Source of the DNA: Acidicapsa acidisoli
GTDB taxonomy: Bacteria; Acidobacteriota; Terriglobia; Terriglobales; Acidobacteriaceae
DNA: 64,000 bases
NCBI RefSeq assembly: GCF_025685625.1
Contig: NZ_JAGSYI010000002.1
Coordinates: forward strand, 1,240,001 to 1,304,000
Reading direction: 5' to 3'
This document shows, one piece after another, positions 26,429-35,270 of the stretch. Positions within the stretch are counted from its first letter, which is position 1. Each line of letters starts with the position of its first letter. The notes under the pieces were generated by a model that saw nothing but the letters and a program-made list of their open reading frames with translations, ran no database searches and was not told the DNA's origin. The translations under genes were made by a program, and so were the position numbers.

Positions 26429-28852
26429 TCACTCACCACGAAGCGCCAGCATCGGTTCCACCGAAGCCGCGCGCCGCGCCGGGATCCAACTGGCGAGCAG
26501 CGCCGCGCCAAAGAGCACCGCAGCCACGAGTCCGACTGCAGTGAAGTCAATAGAGCCTACCCCATATAGCGTGCTGTGCATGGCCTTGCCGACGAAGTAG
26601 GCGCCGATAAGACCGAGTCCAAGGCCAATCAATGCCAGCACGGTGCCTTCTCGCAGGATCAGACCAACTACGTTGCCGCGGCTTGCGCCAAGCGCCATCC
26701 GCAGCCCTATCTCGTGCTCGCGCTGCGCCACCGTAAACGCCATGACGCCGTAAATTCCGACTGCGGCCAGAACCAGCGCAACGCAGGCAAAGCTGCCATA
26801 CAGGACCATAGTGAATCGGTCGCCAGCCAGCGTCCGGCTCTTCACCTCTTCCATCGTGTGCATCTCAGCCAATGCGATCTCCGGATCGACAGAATGCACA
26901 GCATCCTCCAGGCTTCTGGTCATCAGGAGAGGATCGCCCGCTGTGAGTACACCAAACGTGGCAGCATCCCAGGGAATCTGCCAGAAAGGGATCTCGATTT
27001 CGGGGCGTCCGTCGCGCAAACCACCACCTTTTACATCGTGAAAAACTCCCACGATCTGCCATGGAACCGCCGCTCCCAGCTTTGTCACGCCAGGAATCAA
27101 CTCTTCCACCATCAGTCGCTGCTGAAGCGGATCCTTATCCGGGAAGTACTTCTTGACAAAACTCTCGCTGACCATCGCCACGCGCACACTGCCCGCGATA
27201 TCGTGATCGGTAAAGCTGCGACCGCGAATCACCTGAATCCCAAAAGTCTTGAAGTAGTCAGGAGTGACCATACCGAAGGCCGCGCCGGGCCGTTGCGATG
27301 GATCGGCAATATCCGGTGCGCCCGCAATGGTGAACGGCATCCCGAATCCCGCGCCTTCAAGTGGCAAGCCGGTTGAAACAGAAGCATCCAGAACACCCGG
27401 AACGGCCATGATCCGACTCAGCATCTGGCGATAGTAAGCAGTGATCCGCACGGGATCTTTGGATCGCGCTTCGGGAACCGGCAAAAAGAATGTCTGAATG
27501 TGAACCGTGCTTACGCCAAGGTCAACCTGGGTAAGATTCCAGAAGCTGTGAATGGCAAGTCCCGCTCCTGTAAGCAGCGCCAATGCAAGCGCTATTTCGC
27601 CGACTACGAGTATCCGGCGCACTCCGCGACGGCCTGCACTGGTTCCCGTTCGTCCGCCTTCTTTCAGCGCTTCGCCAGGATCGACGCGGGTCGCATGCCA
27701 CGCCGGACCGCAGCCAAAGAGCAAGCCAGCCAGCGTGGAAACGCCAAACGAAAACAGCAGAATCGGAACATTCAAAGTCAGGTCCGCCTCCGAAGGAAGC
27801 GTGCCCTGCGGCATGATCGCCACGAGTCCGCGTAACGCAAGCCACCCCACGCCTACGCCGAGCACACCACCGATCAATGCCAGCAGGAGATTCTCCGTGA
27901 GAAACTGAGCAAAGATAGCGCCGCTCTTTGCTCCCAAAGCAATGCGCACCGCAACTTCCTTCTGTCGCGTGGTGCCTTTGGCGAGCAGGAGATTTGCCAC
28001 GTTAACACAGGCAATCAACAGCACAAAGCCAACCGCACCCAATAGGAACCAAAGCATCTGAATGCGTTCCTTGGGTAGAAAATCATTCTTCAATGGCTCG
28101 ACAAACGAGCCCCAGCCCTGATTGCTCTTGGGATATGCCTTCGCTATGTTTGCCGTAACCGCGTCCATATTGGCCTGCGCCTGTTTGATCGTGACGCCCG
28201 GCTTCAAGCGGCCCATCACCAGCAGCCAGTGAAAATCATGATTCAACTGCTCCGGCTTAAAGACCAGAGGTACAACAAGGCTCGCGTTCAGGCGATCCGG
28301 CTGACCGGCCGCCATCACACCCACGACCGCATACGGCTCGCCATCGATCTTCATCTGCTTGCCTATGATGTTCGGATCGGAGCCGAGTTTCTTCCAAAGC
28401 TTGTTGACCAATACGACGACGTGCTCGTTGCCCAGCTTGCCTTCATCGGGCAGAAGGTCCCGGCCATACAGAAAATTAACGCCCATCATCTTGTAGAACC
28501 CGGGCGTAGTCTTCTGGCCCTCGACATATTCGGGCTGATCTTTCGTAGCCAGGTTGAAGCTACCGCCGGTAAAGGCATTCAAAGACTGAAAGGCAGTGCT
28601 CTGATTGGCCCAGTCGGTATAGTCACCCGCCGAAACACCGTTATGAAATGTTTGAATTTTGGACCAAACCATCACCAGTTGATCCGGCTCGGGATAGGGC
28701 ATGGGCGCAATAATTGTGGCATAGACCGTGGTGAAGATAGCCGTGTTGGCTCCGATGCCCAGCGCCAGTGTAATCACAGCGGTGATCGTGAAGCCCTTCG
28801 ATTTCAGCAATTGGCGCACGGCATAGCGAATATTCTGCCACAGACTTGTCAT
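26429..28852 (-). CDS. ADOP family permease (second of the array)
   Basis: 807 residues from the second ATG (28852), which aligns with the other ADOP starts (MTSLWQNIRYAVRQL) and lies 9 bp after GGGAG; an ATG two codons earlier is the alternative. The C-terminus is ARRAASVEPMLALRGE. It is the shortest of the array and the first block helix reads GTTRQKEVAVRIALGA. The 58-bp gap to the next permease is the longest between the five permeases. Confidence 0.9.
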   Translation of the reverse strand: MTSLWQNIRYAVRQLLKSKGFTITAVITLALGIGANTAIFTTVYATIIAPMPYPEPDQLVMVWSKIQTFHNGVSAGDYTDWANQSTAFQSLNAFTGGSFNLATKDQPEYVEGQKTTPGFYKMMGVNFLYGRDLLPDEGKLGNEHVVVLVNKLWKKLGSDPNIIGKQMKIDGEPYAVVGVMAAGQPDRLNASLVVPLVFKPEQLNHDFHWLLVMGRLKPGVTIKQAQANMDAVTANIAKAYPKSNQGWGSFVEPLKNDFLPKERIQMLWFLLGAVGFVLLIACVNVANLLLAKGTTRQKEVAVRIALGAKSGAIFAQFLTENLLLALIGGVLGVGVGWLALRGLVAIMPQGTLPSEADLTLNVPILLFSFGVSTLAGLLFGCGPAWHATRVDPGEALKEGGRTGTSAGRRGVRRILVVGEIALALALLTGAGLAIHSFWNLTQVDLGVSTVHIQTFFLPVPEARSKDPVRITAYYRQMLSRIMAVPGVLDASVSTGLPLEGAGFGMPFTIAGAPDIADPSQRPGAAFGMVTPDYFKTFGIQVIRGRSFTDHDIAGSVRVAMVSESFVKKYFPDKDPLQQRLMVEELIPGVTKLGAAVPWQIVGVFHDVKGGGLRDGRPEIEIPFWQIPWDAATFGVLTAGDPLLMTRSLEDAVHSVDPEIALAEMHTMEEVKSRTLAGDRFTMVLYGSFACVALVLAAVGIYGVMAFTVAQREHEIGLRMALGASRGNVVGLILREGTVLALIGLGLGLIGAYFVGKAMHSTLYGVGSIDFTAVGLVAAVLFGAALLASWIPARRAASVEPMLALRGE

Positions 28853-28885
28853 ATGCATCGGCTCCCTTCCACGTGCACGAATTTC

Positions 28886-31357
28886 CTATTCGCTTCTCAG
28901 GGCCACGATCGGTTCAATCGAAGCAGCATGGCGTGCTGGCATCCAGGCGGCAAGGAACGATGCGGCAGCCAGAACCGCCGTGACCGTTCCAAACGTCAGA
29001 CCGTCGTGCACTTGCACTCCGTACACGTAGCTGCGCGCCAATGACACGGCAAACCAGGCCATCACCATTCCGCAAACAAGGCCTGCGCCAACCAGCAGCA
29101 ACGCACGGCGTAGAACGAGCTTAAGAATATTCGCCTTCTGCGCTCCAAGCGCAAGGCGAACTCCAATCTCTCGTGTTCGCTGCGCAACTGCAAACGCGAG
29201 CAACCCGTAAAGCCCGACCGAAGCGATCAGCAACGCCAGTCCTGCAAAGCCTTCCAGCAGATAACTGGTCAACGTCTGGCTTCCAAACGAGTCTTCCACC
29301 GCTTCATGAATAGTCTTCACATCAGTCGTTGTCGCGTCGGGAGCAACTTCATGCAGCGCCTTATCAAACCGCGCTCGCAAAACCTCCGCGGGAACACGAG
29401 CGCGAATCGCCACCTGCATGAATGCCGTCGCGAGATTGTATAGAGGCGCTCCGGGAGTCATCTGAGCAAGGCAAAAATACATCTCGGGAGTCGTGGCCTT
29501 CGTAACATTACGTTGCTTCACATCGCCGATGACACCGACAATATGCGCATCTCCAAAGCGCCCCTTGCTGATCGAGACGGAATGCCCGATAGCGTCCTGC
29601 CCACTCATGTATCGATTCACAAAAGCTTGATTCACAACTACAACGACGGGCGATGTCGCAGTGTCATCCTCAGAAAAGAACCTACCCCTCAACATCGGAA
29701 TTCCCAACGCTTCCGTCACTCCCGCCGATGCCAGTCGACCATCCGCACGCGGCATCTGCGATTGAGGGACCTCCTTATGATCGAGGGTCGCCCCAAGGCT
29801 AATCATGAATTCGCCGCGCATTGGAAGTACAGAGCTCAACGCCGCGACTTGCACTCCGGGAATTGCGCGCAGCTTGTTTAGCAATGGAATATAGGACGTT
29901 TGGACGATATTGATGCTGCCTTCGGTATCCTTCTCTTCCAACCCTCCCGCGGTAGGATTCAGAATAATTCCGCCCGTGAGCACATTCTGTTGAGTGAAGC
30001 CCAACGGAACCTGCCGCAGCGCGTTAATGGTTCGCAGAAATAGGCCAGCACCCGACAGGAATACCAGTGTCAATGCGAGCTGAGCTACGACCAGAGCCTC
30101 GCGTGTCCGGTTGTGACTTGTGGAAGCCGTGCTGTTGACACCATGAAGTTGTTCTTGAACGTTAGCGGAGGTTGCGCGCAGCGCCGGAAAAATCCCCACA
30201 AGTAGGGCTGTAAATATTGTCAGCAGTCCCAATCCAGCGACTACTCGCCACTCAAGGTGAACATGGTTCGTCATCGGCAGGCTTTGCTTGATCTGGTGCC
30301 ACAACAGCTTGAGAGTGACCTGACCGGCTAGAAGTCCAAGAGCGCTTCCCATCATGCTCAGTAACAGGCTCTCCACAATCGATTGCTGCAGCAGACGCGA
30401 CTTGCTGGCTCCCAGCGCTGCGCGGACAGCCTGTTCTCGTGTTCGGGAAACCGCACGCGCCAGCATCAGGCTGGTAACATTCAGGCACGCTAAAGCCCAG
30501 ACTCCGAGCACAACGGTATACAGCAGCCCTAATGGCTTGCGCGCACTTTCATTGAGCGAGTTCTGGTAATCCTTGACCTGCACATTGGCAGGTATTCCGC
30601 CTTCAGGGACTTCCTTTGCAATCAACGTCTGAGCACGATTCAAATTTGCAGCCAATTGCGCCATCGTCATTCCGTCAGGTAGACGAGCGAACAGGTCTCC
30701 CCATCGTTGATGCGATCCGCTCATCGCAGCGCGCTCAGCCGCATTAATTGCCGCGGGAGACCATACCTGCATCGCTTCCCCAAAAGGAAAGGAGAATCCC
30801 TTCGGCATGACGCCAACGATGGTGTACGGATGGCTCTTGATGGCAAGAGTCTTGCCGACGATCATCGGATCGGCTCCAAAGAGTTTGCGCCAGACATCTT
30901 CGCCGAGCAGCACTACATGCTCTCTCCCAGGATCGTTCTCATCCGGTCGAAAGCTGCGACCCAGCATTGGCTGCACACCAAGCATCCTCGTCAGCCCCGC
31001 AGTGACATCCACTTTCTCCACCTGAAAACGACCACCCGGACCGACAACACTGGCCATCTTCTGGTCCAACACCACGCCCGTTTGCACCGTCGAACCAGCA
31101 GCGTCACTGAGCTGCTGAAGGTTCGCGTAGCTCAGTTCCATCTCGAATCCCTGATTGACCGGCCCTTGAATAGCTACAATTCGGCCAGGCTGCGCATACG
31201 GCAATGGCCGCAGCAGAATCCCATCAATCAGCGTGAAGACCGCAATATTTGCACCCAGCCCGAGCGCCAGCACCGTAATCGCCGTGAAGGTAAACCCCGG
31301 CGATTTGCGCAACTGGCGCAGTGCATAGCGAATGTCCTGCATGAGCGAAGCAAGCAT
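28886..31357 (-). CDS. ADOP family permease (first of the array)
   Basis: 823 residues, ATG at 31357 with GAGG 8 bp upstream. N-terminus [20 protein letters not shown]-terminus ARHAASIEPIVALRSE, where His replaces the usual second Arg of ARRAAS. It has complete duplicated MacB-type periplasmic domains and FtsX blocks (VSRTREQAVRAALGA and QRTREIGVRLALGA helices). It follows the first ATPase by 50 bp; that gap contains a small hairpin (AATTCAG 31376-31382 with CTGAATT 31396-31402). Confidence 0.9.
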   Translation of the reverse strand: MLASLMQDIRYALRQLRKSPGFTFTAITVLALGLGANIAVFTLIDGILLRPLPYAQPGRIVAIQGPVNQGFEMELSYANLQQLSDAAGSTVQTGVVLDQKMASVVGPGGRFQVEKVDVTAGLTRMLGVQPMLGRSFRPDENDPGREHVVLLGEDVWRKLFGADPMIVGKTLAIKSHPYTIVGVMPKGFSFPFGEAMQVWSPAAINAAERAAMSGSHQRWGDLFARLPDGMTMAQLAANLNRAQTLIAKEVPEGGIPANVQVKDYQNSLNESARKPLGLLYTVVLGVWALACLNVTSLMLARAVSRTREQAVRAALGASKSRLLQQSIVESLLLSMMGSALGLLAGQVTLKLLWHQIKQSLPMTNHVHLEWRVVAGLGLLTIFTALLVGIFPALRATSANVQEQLHGVNSTASTSHNRTREALVVAQLALTLVFLSGAGLFLRTINALRQVPLGFTQQNVLTGGIILNPTAGGLEEKDTEGSINIVQTSYIPLLNKLRAIPGVQVAALSSVLPMRGEFMISLGATLDHKEVPQSQMPRADGRLASAGVTEALGIPMLRGRFFSEDDTATSPVVVVVNQAFVNRYMSGQDAIGHSVSISKGRFGDAHIVGVIGDVKQRNVTKATTPEMYFCLAQMTPGAPLYNLATAFMQVAIRARVPAEVLRARFDKALHEVAPDATTTDVKTIHEAVEDSFGSQTLTSYLLEGFAGLALLIASVGLYGLLAFAVAQRTREIGVRLALGAQKANILKLVLRRALLLVGAGLVCGMVMAWFAVSLARSYVYGVQVHDGLTFGTVTAVLAAASFLAAWMPARHAASIEPIVALRSE

Positions 31358-31407
31358 GGCAACAACCTCGGGCTGAATTCAGAAGGGGGAGGGCTCTGAA
31401 TTGGCGG

Positions 31408-32118
31408 TTAAACTTCCGCGAGCAACTGGTTCAACTCCCCTTCGGCGACAACCTTGCCGTCGAAGAGATGAATCTGGCGCTCGGCGTGCGCGGCAAATCG
31501 CGGATCGTGCGTCACCATGCAGATCGTCGCGCCTTCGGCGTGCAGCTCCTGCAACAGCTTCATCACCGCTTCGCCGTTCTTCGAGTCCAGGTTTCCGGTA
31601 GGCTCGTCCGCCAGCAGGATCGACGGCGAACCAGCCAGCGCGCGGGCTACAGCGACACGCTGCTGCTGACCGCCCGAGAGCTGCGCGGGATAATGCCGCA
31701 TCCGATGCGCCATATTCACGCGCTCCAGCGACTCCTGCACCTTCTTCTTGCGCTCGGCTGAGGGCATTCCGGTGCGATAAGTCAGAGGTAACTCAACATT
31801 TTCCGCGACCGTAAGATCGCCGATAAGATTGAAGCTCTGAAAGATAAAGCCTATCTCCTGATTGCGAATGCGCGAACGGTCCGCAAAATTGAGATTCGCA
31901 ACCGCTTTGCCGTTCAGCGTGTAGCTGCCAGCGGTAGGCGTATCGAGGAGTCCGATAATAGAGAGCAGCGTCGATTTGCCGCAGCCCGAGGGCCCCGACA
32001 TGGCGACATATTCGCCGCGCGCGATGCTAAGGTGAACGCCGGACAGAGCATGGGTCTCAATCTCGTCCGTATAAAACACCTTCGTCAGGTGCTCGATTTC
32101 AATGATGGTCTGGCTCAT
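31408..32118 (-). CDS. ABC transporter ATP-binding protein (MacB/LolD type), first ATPase of the array
   Basis: 236 residues, ATG at 32118 preceded by GAGAGGA. All nucleotide-binding motifs are canonical: Walker A GPSGCGKST, Q-loop FIFQSFNL, signature LSGGQQQRVAVARA, Walker B ILLADEPTGNLDS and H-loop VTHDPRF. It would dimerise beneath an ADOP permease and drive transport. Its classical D-loop contrasts with the second ATPase, so the two may differ in activity or serve different permeases. It lies 51 bp after the HlyD-type adaptor gene. Confidence 0.93.
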   Translation of the reverse strand: MSQTIIEIEHLTKVFYTDEIETHALSGVHLSIARGEYVAMSGPSGCGKSTLLSIIGLLDTPTAGSYTLNGKAVANLNFADRSRIRNQEIGFIFQSFNLIGDLTVAENVELPLTYRTGMPSAERKKKVQESLERVNMAHRMRHYPAQLSGGQQQRVAVARALAGSPSILLADEPTGNLDSKNGEAVMKLLQELHAEGATICMVTHDPRFAAHAERQIHLFDGKVVAEGELNQLLAEV

Positions 32119-32169
32119 GCTGTCAGTTCCTCTCTTTTCCGAATTTGCTCTAAATCAATTCCTTGGGGG

Positions 32170-33435
32170 TTACTCCAGGCGAATTCTGTCGACGGCGTCC
32201 TGCCTGCTCATATCCGAGAGGATGACGGTGTCGCCCGCCTGCAATCCCTCAATCACCTGGATCACATTGACCGAAGCCCGGCCCACCTTCACCGGGACTC
32301 GCACTGCTGTCTTACCGTCCTGACCGAGCTTGAAGAGGCTGATCGTACTGTTTTCGTTGCCGAAAGCGGGCCGCCCTACATAAAGCACGTCATTCAGCCG
32401 ATCCAGATCCACCGTCCCATCCACGCTCAACTGCGGAACCGCTCCCGCGGGCAGCGGTCCTTCCAGCGTTACGTCAACGACGCGCGTTCCGTTCAATACC
32501 GAGGGATCGATTCTTGTTACGTGGCCCTTGACGATGCCGTTATGGGTATCGACCTCAGCCGGCTGGCCTATCGCGATATCGTGTGCCTGGGTCTCGGCGA
32601 TGTTCAAAGCAGCCTTGAGCTTGGCCGGTTGCACAACCTCGGCGACGGAGGTTCCTGCTGTTACATGCTGGCCCACCGTCACCGGCGTCGCGAGCGTGGA
32701 AAGCACTCCGCTGATGCCGGCGCGCACCTGCAGCTCATCCTCCTGCTTCTTATAGAGATCGTAGAGAGCCTGGGCCTGGTCGACCTTAGCCTGAGACGAG
32801 GCCAGCTGAACTTCAATCGCCTTGGTATTCACGTCCAGCTGCTGCTCGCTGATCTCCCGCTGGGCCGTGAGTTGATCGGCCTTGTTCTTGGAGGCATTGG
32901 CAACCAAGCCGGAGACCACGCCCAGTTCAAACAGCTTCTTGTCCGTCTGCGCCTGCAACTGGTCTTGGGTAAAATCTGAATTCACCTGGGCCGCAGTCGC
33001 CTTTTTGTCCATCAAAGTGCTCTGCAGCGTCGCCTGCAAGGCCTTGTAGTCGGCCTTGGCGCCTTTCAATGCCTGCTCCGCACTCAGAAGCTGCTGTTGC
33101 AGCTGAGGATCAGCCAGATCCATGAGAATGGTGTCCGGCGTAACCTGCGTGCCAGGAAGCACGCGGATGTGGACCACCGTCGCGTCCGTCTGCGCGGGAA
33201 TCAGCTGGATACTGTCTTCACGCGGAACCAGCGTACCCGGACCACGCACCTGGCGCTCGAATGAACCCCGCTTGACGGTGTCGGTCCAGACCGTCGCCCG
33301 GTCCACCGAGGGAGCGGCGGGCTTGAGGCGGTATACAAAAAATGCGATTGCGGCTACTACAACCACCGTCACTGCCGCCCAGATCCACTGTTGACGACGC
33401 TTCTTCTGCTTTATGTCAGGTCTTGAAATATCCAT
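32170..33435 (-). CDS. HlyD/MacA-type periplasmic adaptor (membrane fusion protein)
   Basis: 421 residues. A short basic cytoplasmic start (KQKKRRQQW) is followed by one membrane anchor (about 18-37). The periplasmic part has a barrel-sandwich half (VHIRVLPGTQVTPDTIL), a long coiled-coil hairpin (about residues 110-230, rich in Gln/Ala/Lys) and the second half (GVLSTLATPVTVGQHV), then beta-barrel and membrane-proximal domains (AGDTVILSDMS). It would bridge the ADOP permeases and the TolC-type channel. It is the first gene of the array. No Shine-Dalgarno sequence is visible and the predicted sigma-54 start site lies only about 5 bp upstream, so initiation may be close to leaderless. Confidence 0.92.
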   Translation of the reverse strand: MDISRPDIKQKKRRQQWIWAAVTVVVVAAIAFFVYRLKPAAPSVDRATVWTDTVKRGSFERQVRGPGTLVPREDSIQLIPAQTDATVVHIRVLPGTQVTPDTILMDLADPQLQQQLLSAEQALKGAKADYKALQATLQSTLMDKKATAAQVNSDFTQDQLQAQTDKKLFELGVVSGLVANASKNKADQLTAQREISEQQLDVNTKAIEVQLASSQAKVDQAQALYDLYKKQEDELQVRAGISGVLSTLATPVTVGQHVTAGTSVAEVVQPAKLKAALNIAETQAHDIAIGQPAEVDTHNGIVKGHVTRIDPSVLNGTRVVDVTLEGPLPAGAVPQLSVDGTVDLDRLNDVLYVGRPAFGNENSTISLFKLGQDGKTAVRVPVKVGRASVNVIQVIEGLQAGDTVILSDMSRQDAVDRIRLE

Positions 33436-33450
33436 CGCGGCAACAGTAGA

Positions 33451-33466
33451 TGCACGTCTGTGGCCA
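33451..33466 (-). promoter_or_regulatory. Candidate sigma-54 (-24/-12) promoter of the transporter array
   Basis: On the minus strand the sequence is TGGCCACAGACGTGCA. It keeps the invariant GG and GC with exactly 10 bp between and matches 8 of the 12 defined positions of TGGCACGN4TTGCA. Transcription would begin near 33440, just before the adaptor start codon at 33435. The operon encodes its own NtrC-type activator, which supports the assignment. Confidence 0.5.
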
Positions 33467-33516
33467 TCTAATATCTCGTAATATCAATAACTTGCACCCC
33501 AAGGTGGGCGTCTCGA

Positions 33517-33552
33517 TGTCCGTGTGCGGATTCAAGTGTCCATTTTCGGACA
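33517..33552 (-). promoter_or_regulatory. Tandem TGTCC-N6-GGA dyads (candidate activator-binding sites)
   Basis: Site A (33537-33552) is the perfect dyad TGTCC-N6-GGACA. Site B (33517-33532) is TGTCCG-N4-CGGATT, matching in one half and partly in the other. Centres are 20 bp apart, about two helical turns, and lie about 85 and 105 bp upstream of the predicted sigma-54 start. This is the usual place and phasing of NtrC-type enhancer sites. Confidence 0.45.
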
Positions 33553-33621
33553 GACCCCGGCGCATCGCAGACACGCCCCCGAACCGGGCGGCCCGGTCAC
33601 AGCCGCCCGTAAATTCCTCCC

Positions 33622-33672
33622 AAAAAACAAATCCTCCACCCCAGAAGCTCTTTCGCCTCTGGAATGGAGGAT
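33622..33672 (-). terminator. Rho-independent terminator after the TonB-C-domain gene
   Basis: Stem ATCCTCCA (33631-33638) with TGGAGGAT (33665-33672), continued by CCAGA (33641-33645) with TCTGG (33658-33662). On the minus strand the hairpin is followed by TTGTTTTTT. It ends the gene at 33722-34114 and insulates the transporter array, which therefore needs its own promoter. Confidence 0.75.
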
Positions 33673-33721
33673 ACTTTCCGCGTCAGGTCAGCAACCCAAC
33701 GCCGCTTAACTTGGTTGCAGC

Positions 33722-34114
33722 CTAGCGGTTCACCTGAACAATCATGTTGAGGTCCACCGGAATTGCCTGATTGTCCAGCTTGGCGGGACGGAAGTGAGCC
33801 TGGCTTACACCCTCAACAACGCGGGCATCCAGATCCGGATCGGCCGACTTCACCACGCGAATATGCTCCGCGTTACCTTTCTCATCGACCCTGAGAGCAA
33901 GTACTACCTCGGCGCCATTGCCATCGTTTCGCAGCAATGTGCTGGGCGGGATATGAATGTCCCCTGAGCCGATGACTGCCGGTTCAATGACACCCGTTGA
34001 GACGCGCCGCCCCTGCGGTGCGTCGGTGGCGTCGGTCTTTGGCTGGCTGGCGACTGCCGATGCGCTGTACAGCATCGGGGAAAGCAAAAGAGTAGCTGCA
34101 AGAATAGAACGCAT
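33722..34114 (-). CDS. Secreted TonB C-terminal-domain protein
   Basis: 130 residues from the ATG at 34114, which has a strong GGGGAGGAA ribosome-binding site; the frame's earlier codon at 34135 is not supported. A signal peptide (about 1-22, ending SAVASQ) is followed by a linker and a TonB-C-like alpha/beta domain (VVLALRVDEKGNAEHIRVVKSADPDLD, then VVEGVSQAHFRPAKLDNQAIPV). It lacks the membrane anchor and Pro-rich spacer of true TonB, so it is probably a free periplasmic relative rather than an energy transducer. It has its own promoter and terminator. Confidence 0.75.
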   Translation of the reverse strand: MRSILAATLLLSPMLYSASAVASQPKTDATDAPQGRRVSTGVIEPAVIGSGDIHIPPSTLLRNDGNGAEVVLALRVDEKGNAEHIRVVKSADPDLDARVVEGVSQAHFRPAKLDNQAIPVDLNMIVQVNR

Positions 34115-34430
34115 ATGATTCCTCCCCAGGATCAAATATGACCGGATAAGTACCCGTCACCATTGTGTTACTAAAACAGAACAACTGTCAACAAAAAATA
34201 AAAATGCATATTATTTTCAACATTTTACGTATTTACAAGCCTATCGAAAACAAAAATCTCCTGATTTGGAAGAGGCTATCCCGAATCACCCCAGACTCCT
34301 GTCAGCAGACTGAAGTCGGCGACGCGTGACTCAGATGCTCGCCCCACGCCAGAATCACACCTGGAATTGTCATGAATTGAATTGCAGTGAATTGCCATGC
34401 GCGAACCGAAGACGGGAGTAATATTTATGC
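34115..34430. other. AT-rich divergent intergenic region
   Basis: This ~315-bp region is the most AT-rich stretch of the window (notably 34180-34260). It contains the promoter of the leftward TonB-C gene. The rightward gene at 34431 has a GGGAG about 12 bp before its ATG. No further gene was found; overlapping open frames here are shadows. Confidence 0.5.
34162..34191 (-). promoter_or_regulatory. Sigma-70-type promoter of the TonB-C-domain gene
   Basis: On the minus strand a perfect TTGACA (-35, bases 34186-34191) is followed after 18 bp by CACAAT (-10, bases 34162-34167; 4 of 6 consensus). Transcription would start about 40 bp before the ATG at 34114. Confidence 0.5.
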
Positions 34431-35258
34431 ATGAGGCGCTTCCCTGCTGCCGTGATGTGGCTTTTTGCAGTCGCATTCCCCGTCTGCGCACTCGGCGCGA
34501 GTTCCCATGGCGGCTTTGGAGGACACGCAGGCGCGAGCCACGCCGCATCTGGATTTCGAGGATCGGGATTTTCCGGCCAGTCATTCCATGGCCCGGCATT
34601 CCGTGGTGGATCATTCCAGGGCAGATCTCAGGCTGGACCGCGGTATGCCGCTCCTTCCGGACCTTACCGGTTTACCACCGGGTCCCGCTTCTCGGGAAAT
34701 AGACAGGGAGTCTATCCCGCCTCGCGCTTCGGCAACCGGGCTGGGATGAACGGCCGGTCAACATACGCATCCGGACAATATCGCCGCTCGCGTTACCGCG
34801 AGCCTTACCGCTCGGCCTTCGCATTTGGAGGTCTGCCGTGGTACGGCCCGTGGCTGAATCTCTGGGGACCGGATTTCCTCGATGATCCGGATGACTCCGC
34901 TTACGACAATGGGGCAATCACACCCTATGCGCCGGATTACGGCGGCCAGGGCTATGACTATCCGCCGTCCGATCAGGACCAGATGGCGCCGCCGACAAAC
35001 TATCAGCCCTTCTACGGCACGCAGCAGCCAGATCCCCGATCAAACGCGCCAGTTAACGAAGAGGCTGTGACGCTCATATTCAAGGATCACCGGCCGAACC
35101 AGGTTATTCACAACTATCTACTCACCGGGACCACTCTCACCGTCTGGGACCGGAATCCCCGGAATATTCCAGTCAATGAAATCGACATCGCCGCGACAGA
35201 AAAAACAAATCGCGAAGCAGGAGTCGATTTCTATCTCCCCGGCGACTTTAAGCCGTAG
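34431..35258 (+). CDS. Secreted glycine/serine-rich protein of unknown function
   Basis: 275 residues. A signal peptide (about 1-23, ending CALGAS) is followed by a low-complexity Gly/Ser/His/Phe/Arg-rich region (about 24-110, with GGFGGHAG and SGFRGSGFSGQSF style repeats) and an aromatic YGPW segment. An acidic Pro/Tyr-rich stretch (about 150-200) precedes a compact C-terminal domain (about 205-275: EAVTLIFKDHRPNQVIHNYL, then VNEIDIAATEKTN). Similar C-terminal domains occur in uncharacterised acidobacterial exported proteins. The architecture suggests a surface or periplasmic structural role, but no function can be assigned. The stop is 12 bp from the convergent asparaginase gene. Confidence 0.7.
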   Translation: MRRFPAAVMWLFAVAFPVCALGASSHGGFGGHAGASHAASGFRGSGFSGQSFHGPAFRGGSFQGRSQAGPRYAAPSGPYRFTTGSRFSGNRQGVYPASRFGNRAGMNGRSTYASGQYRRSRYREPYRSAFAFGGLPWYGPWLNLWGPDFLDDPDDSAYDNGAITPYAPDYGGQGYDYPPSDQDQMAPPTNYQPFYGTQQPDPRSNAPVNEEAVTLIFKDHRPNQVIHNYLLTGTTLTVWDRNPRNIPVNEIDIAATEKTNREAGVDFYLPGDFKP

Positions 35259-35270
35259 CCGATTTCCCGA

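Noticed and set aside
33450-33725. 91-residue + strand frame in the adaptor promoter region
   Set aside because: It overlaps the sigma-54 promoter candidate and the terminator, lacks a ribosome-binding site and has no recognisable features.
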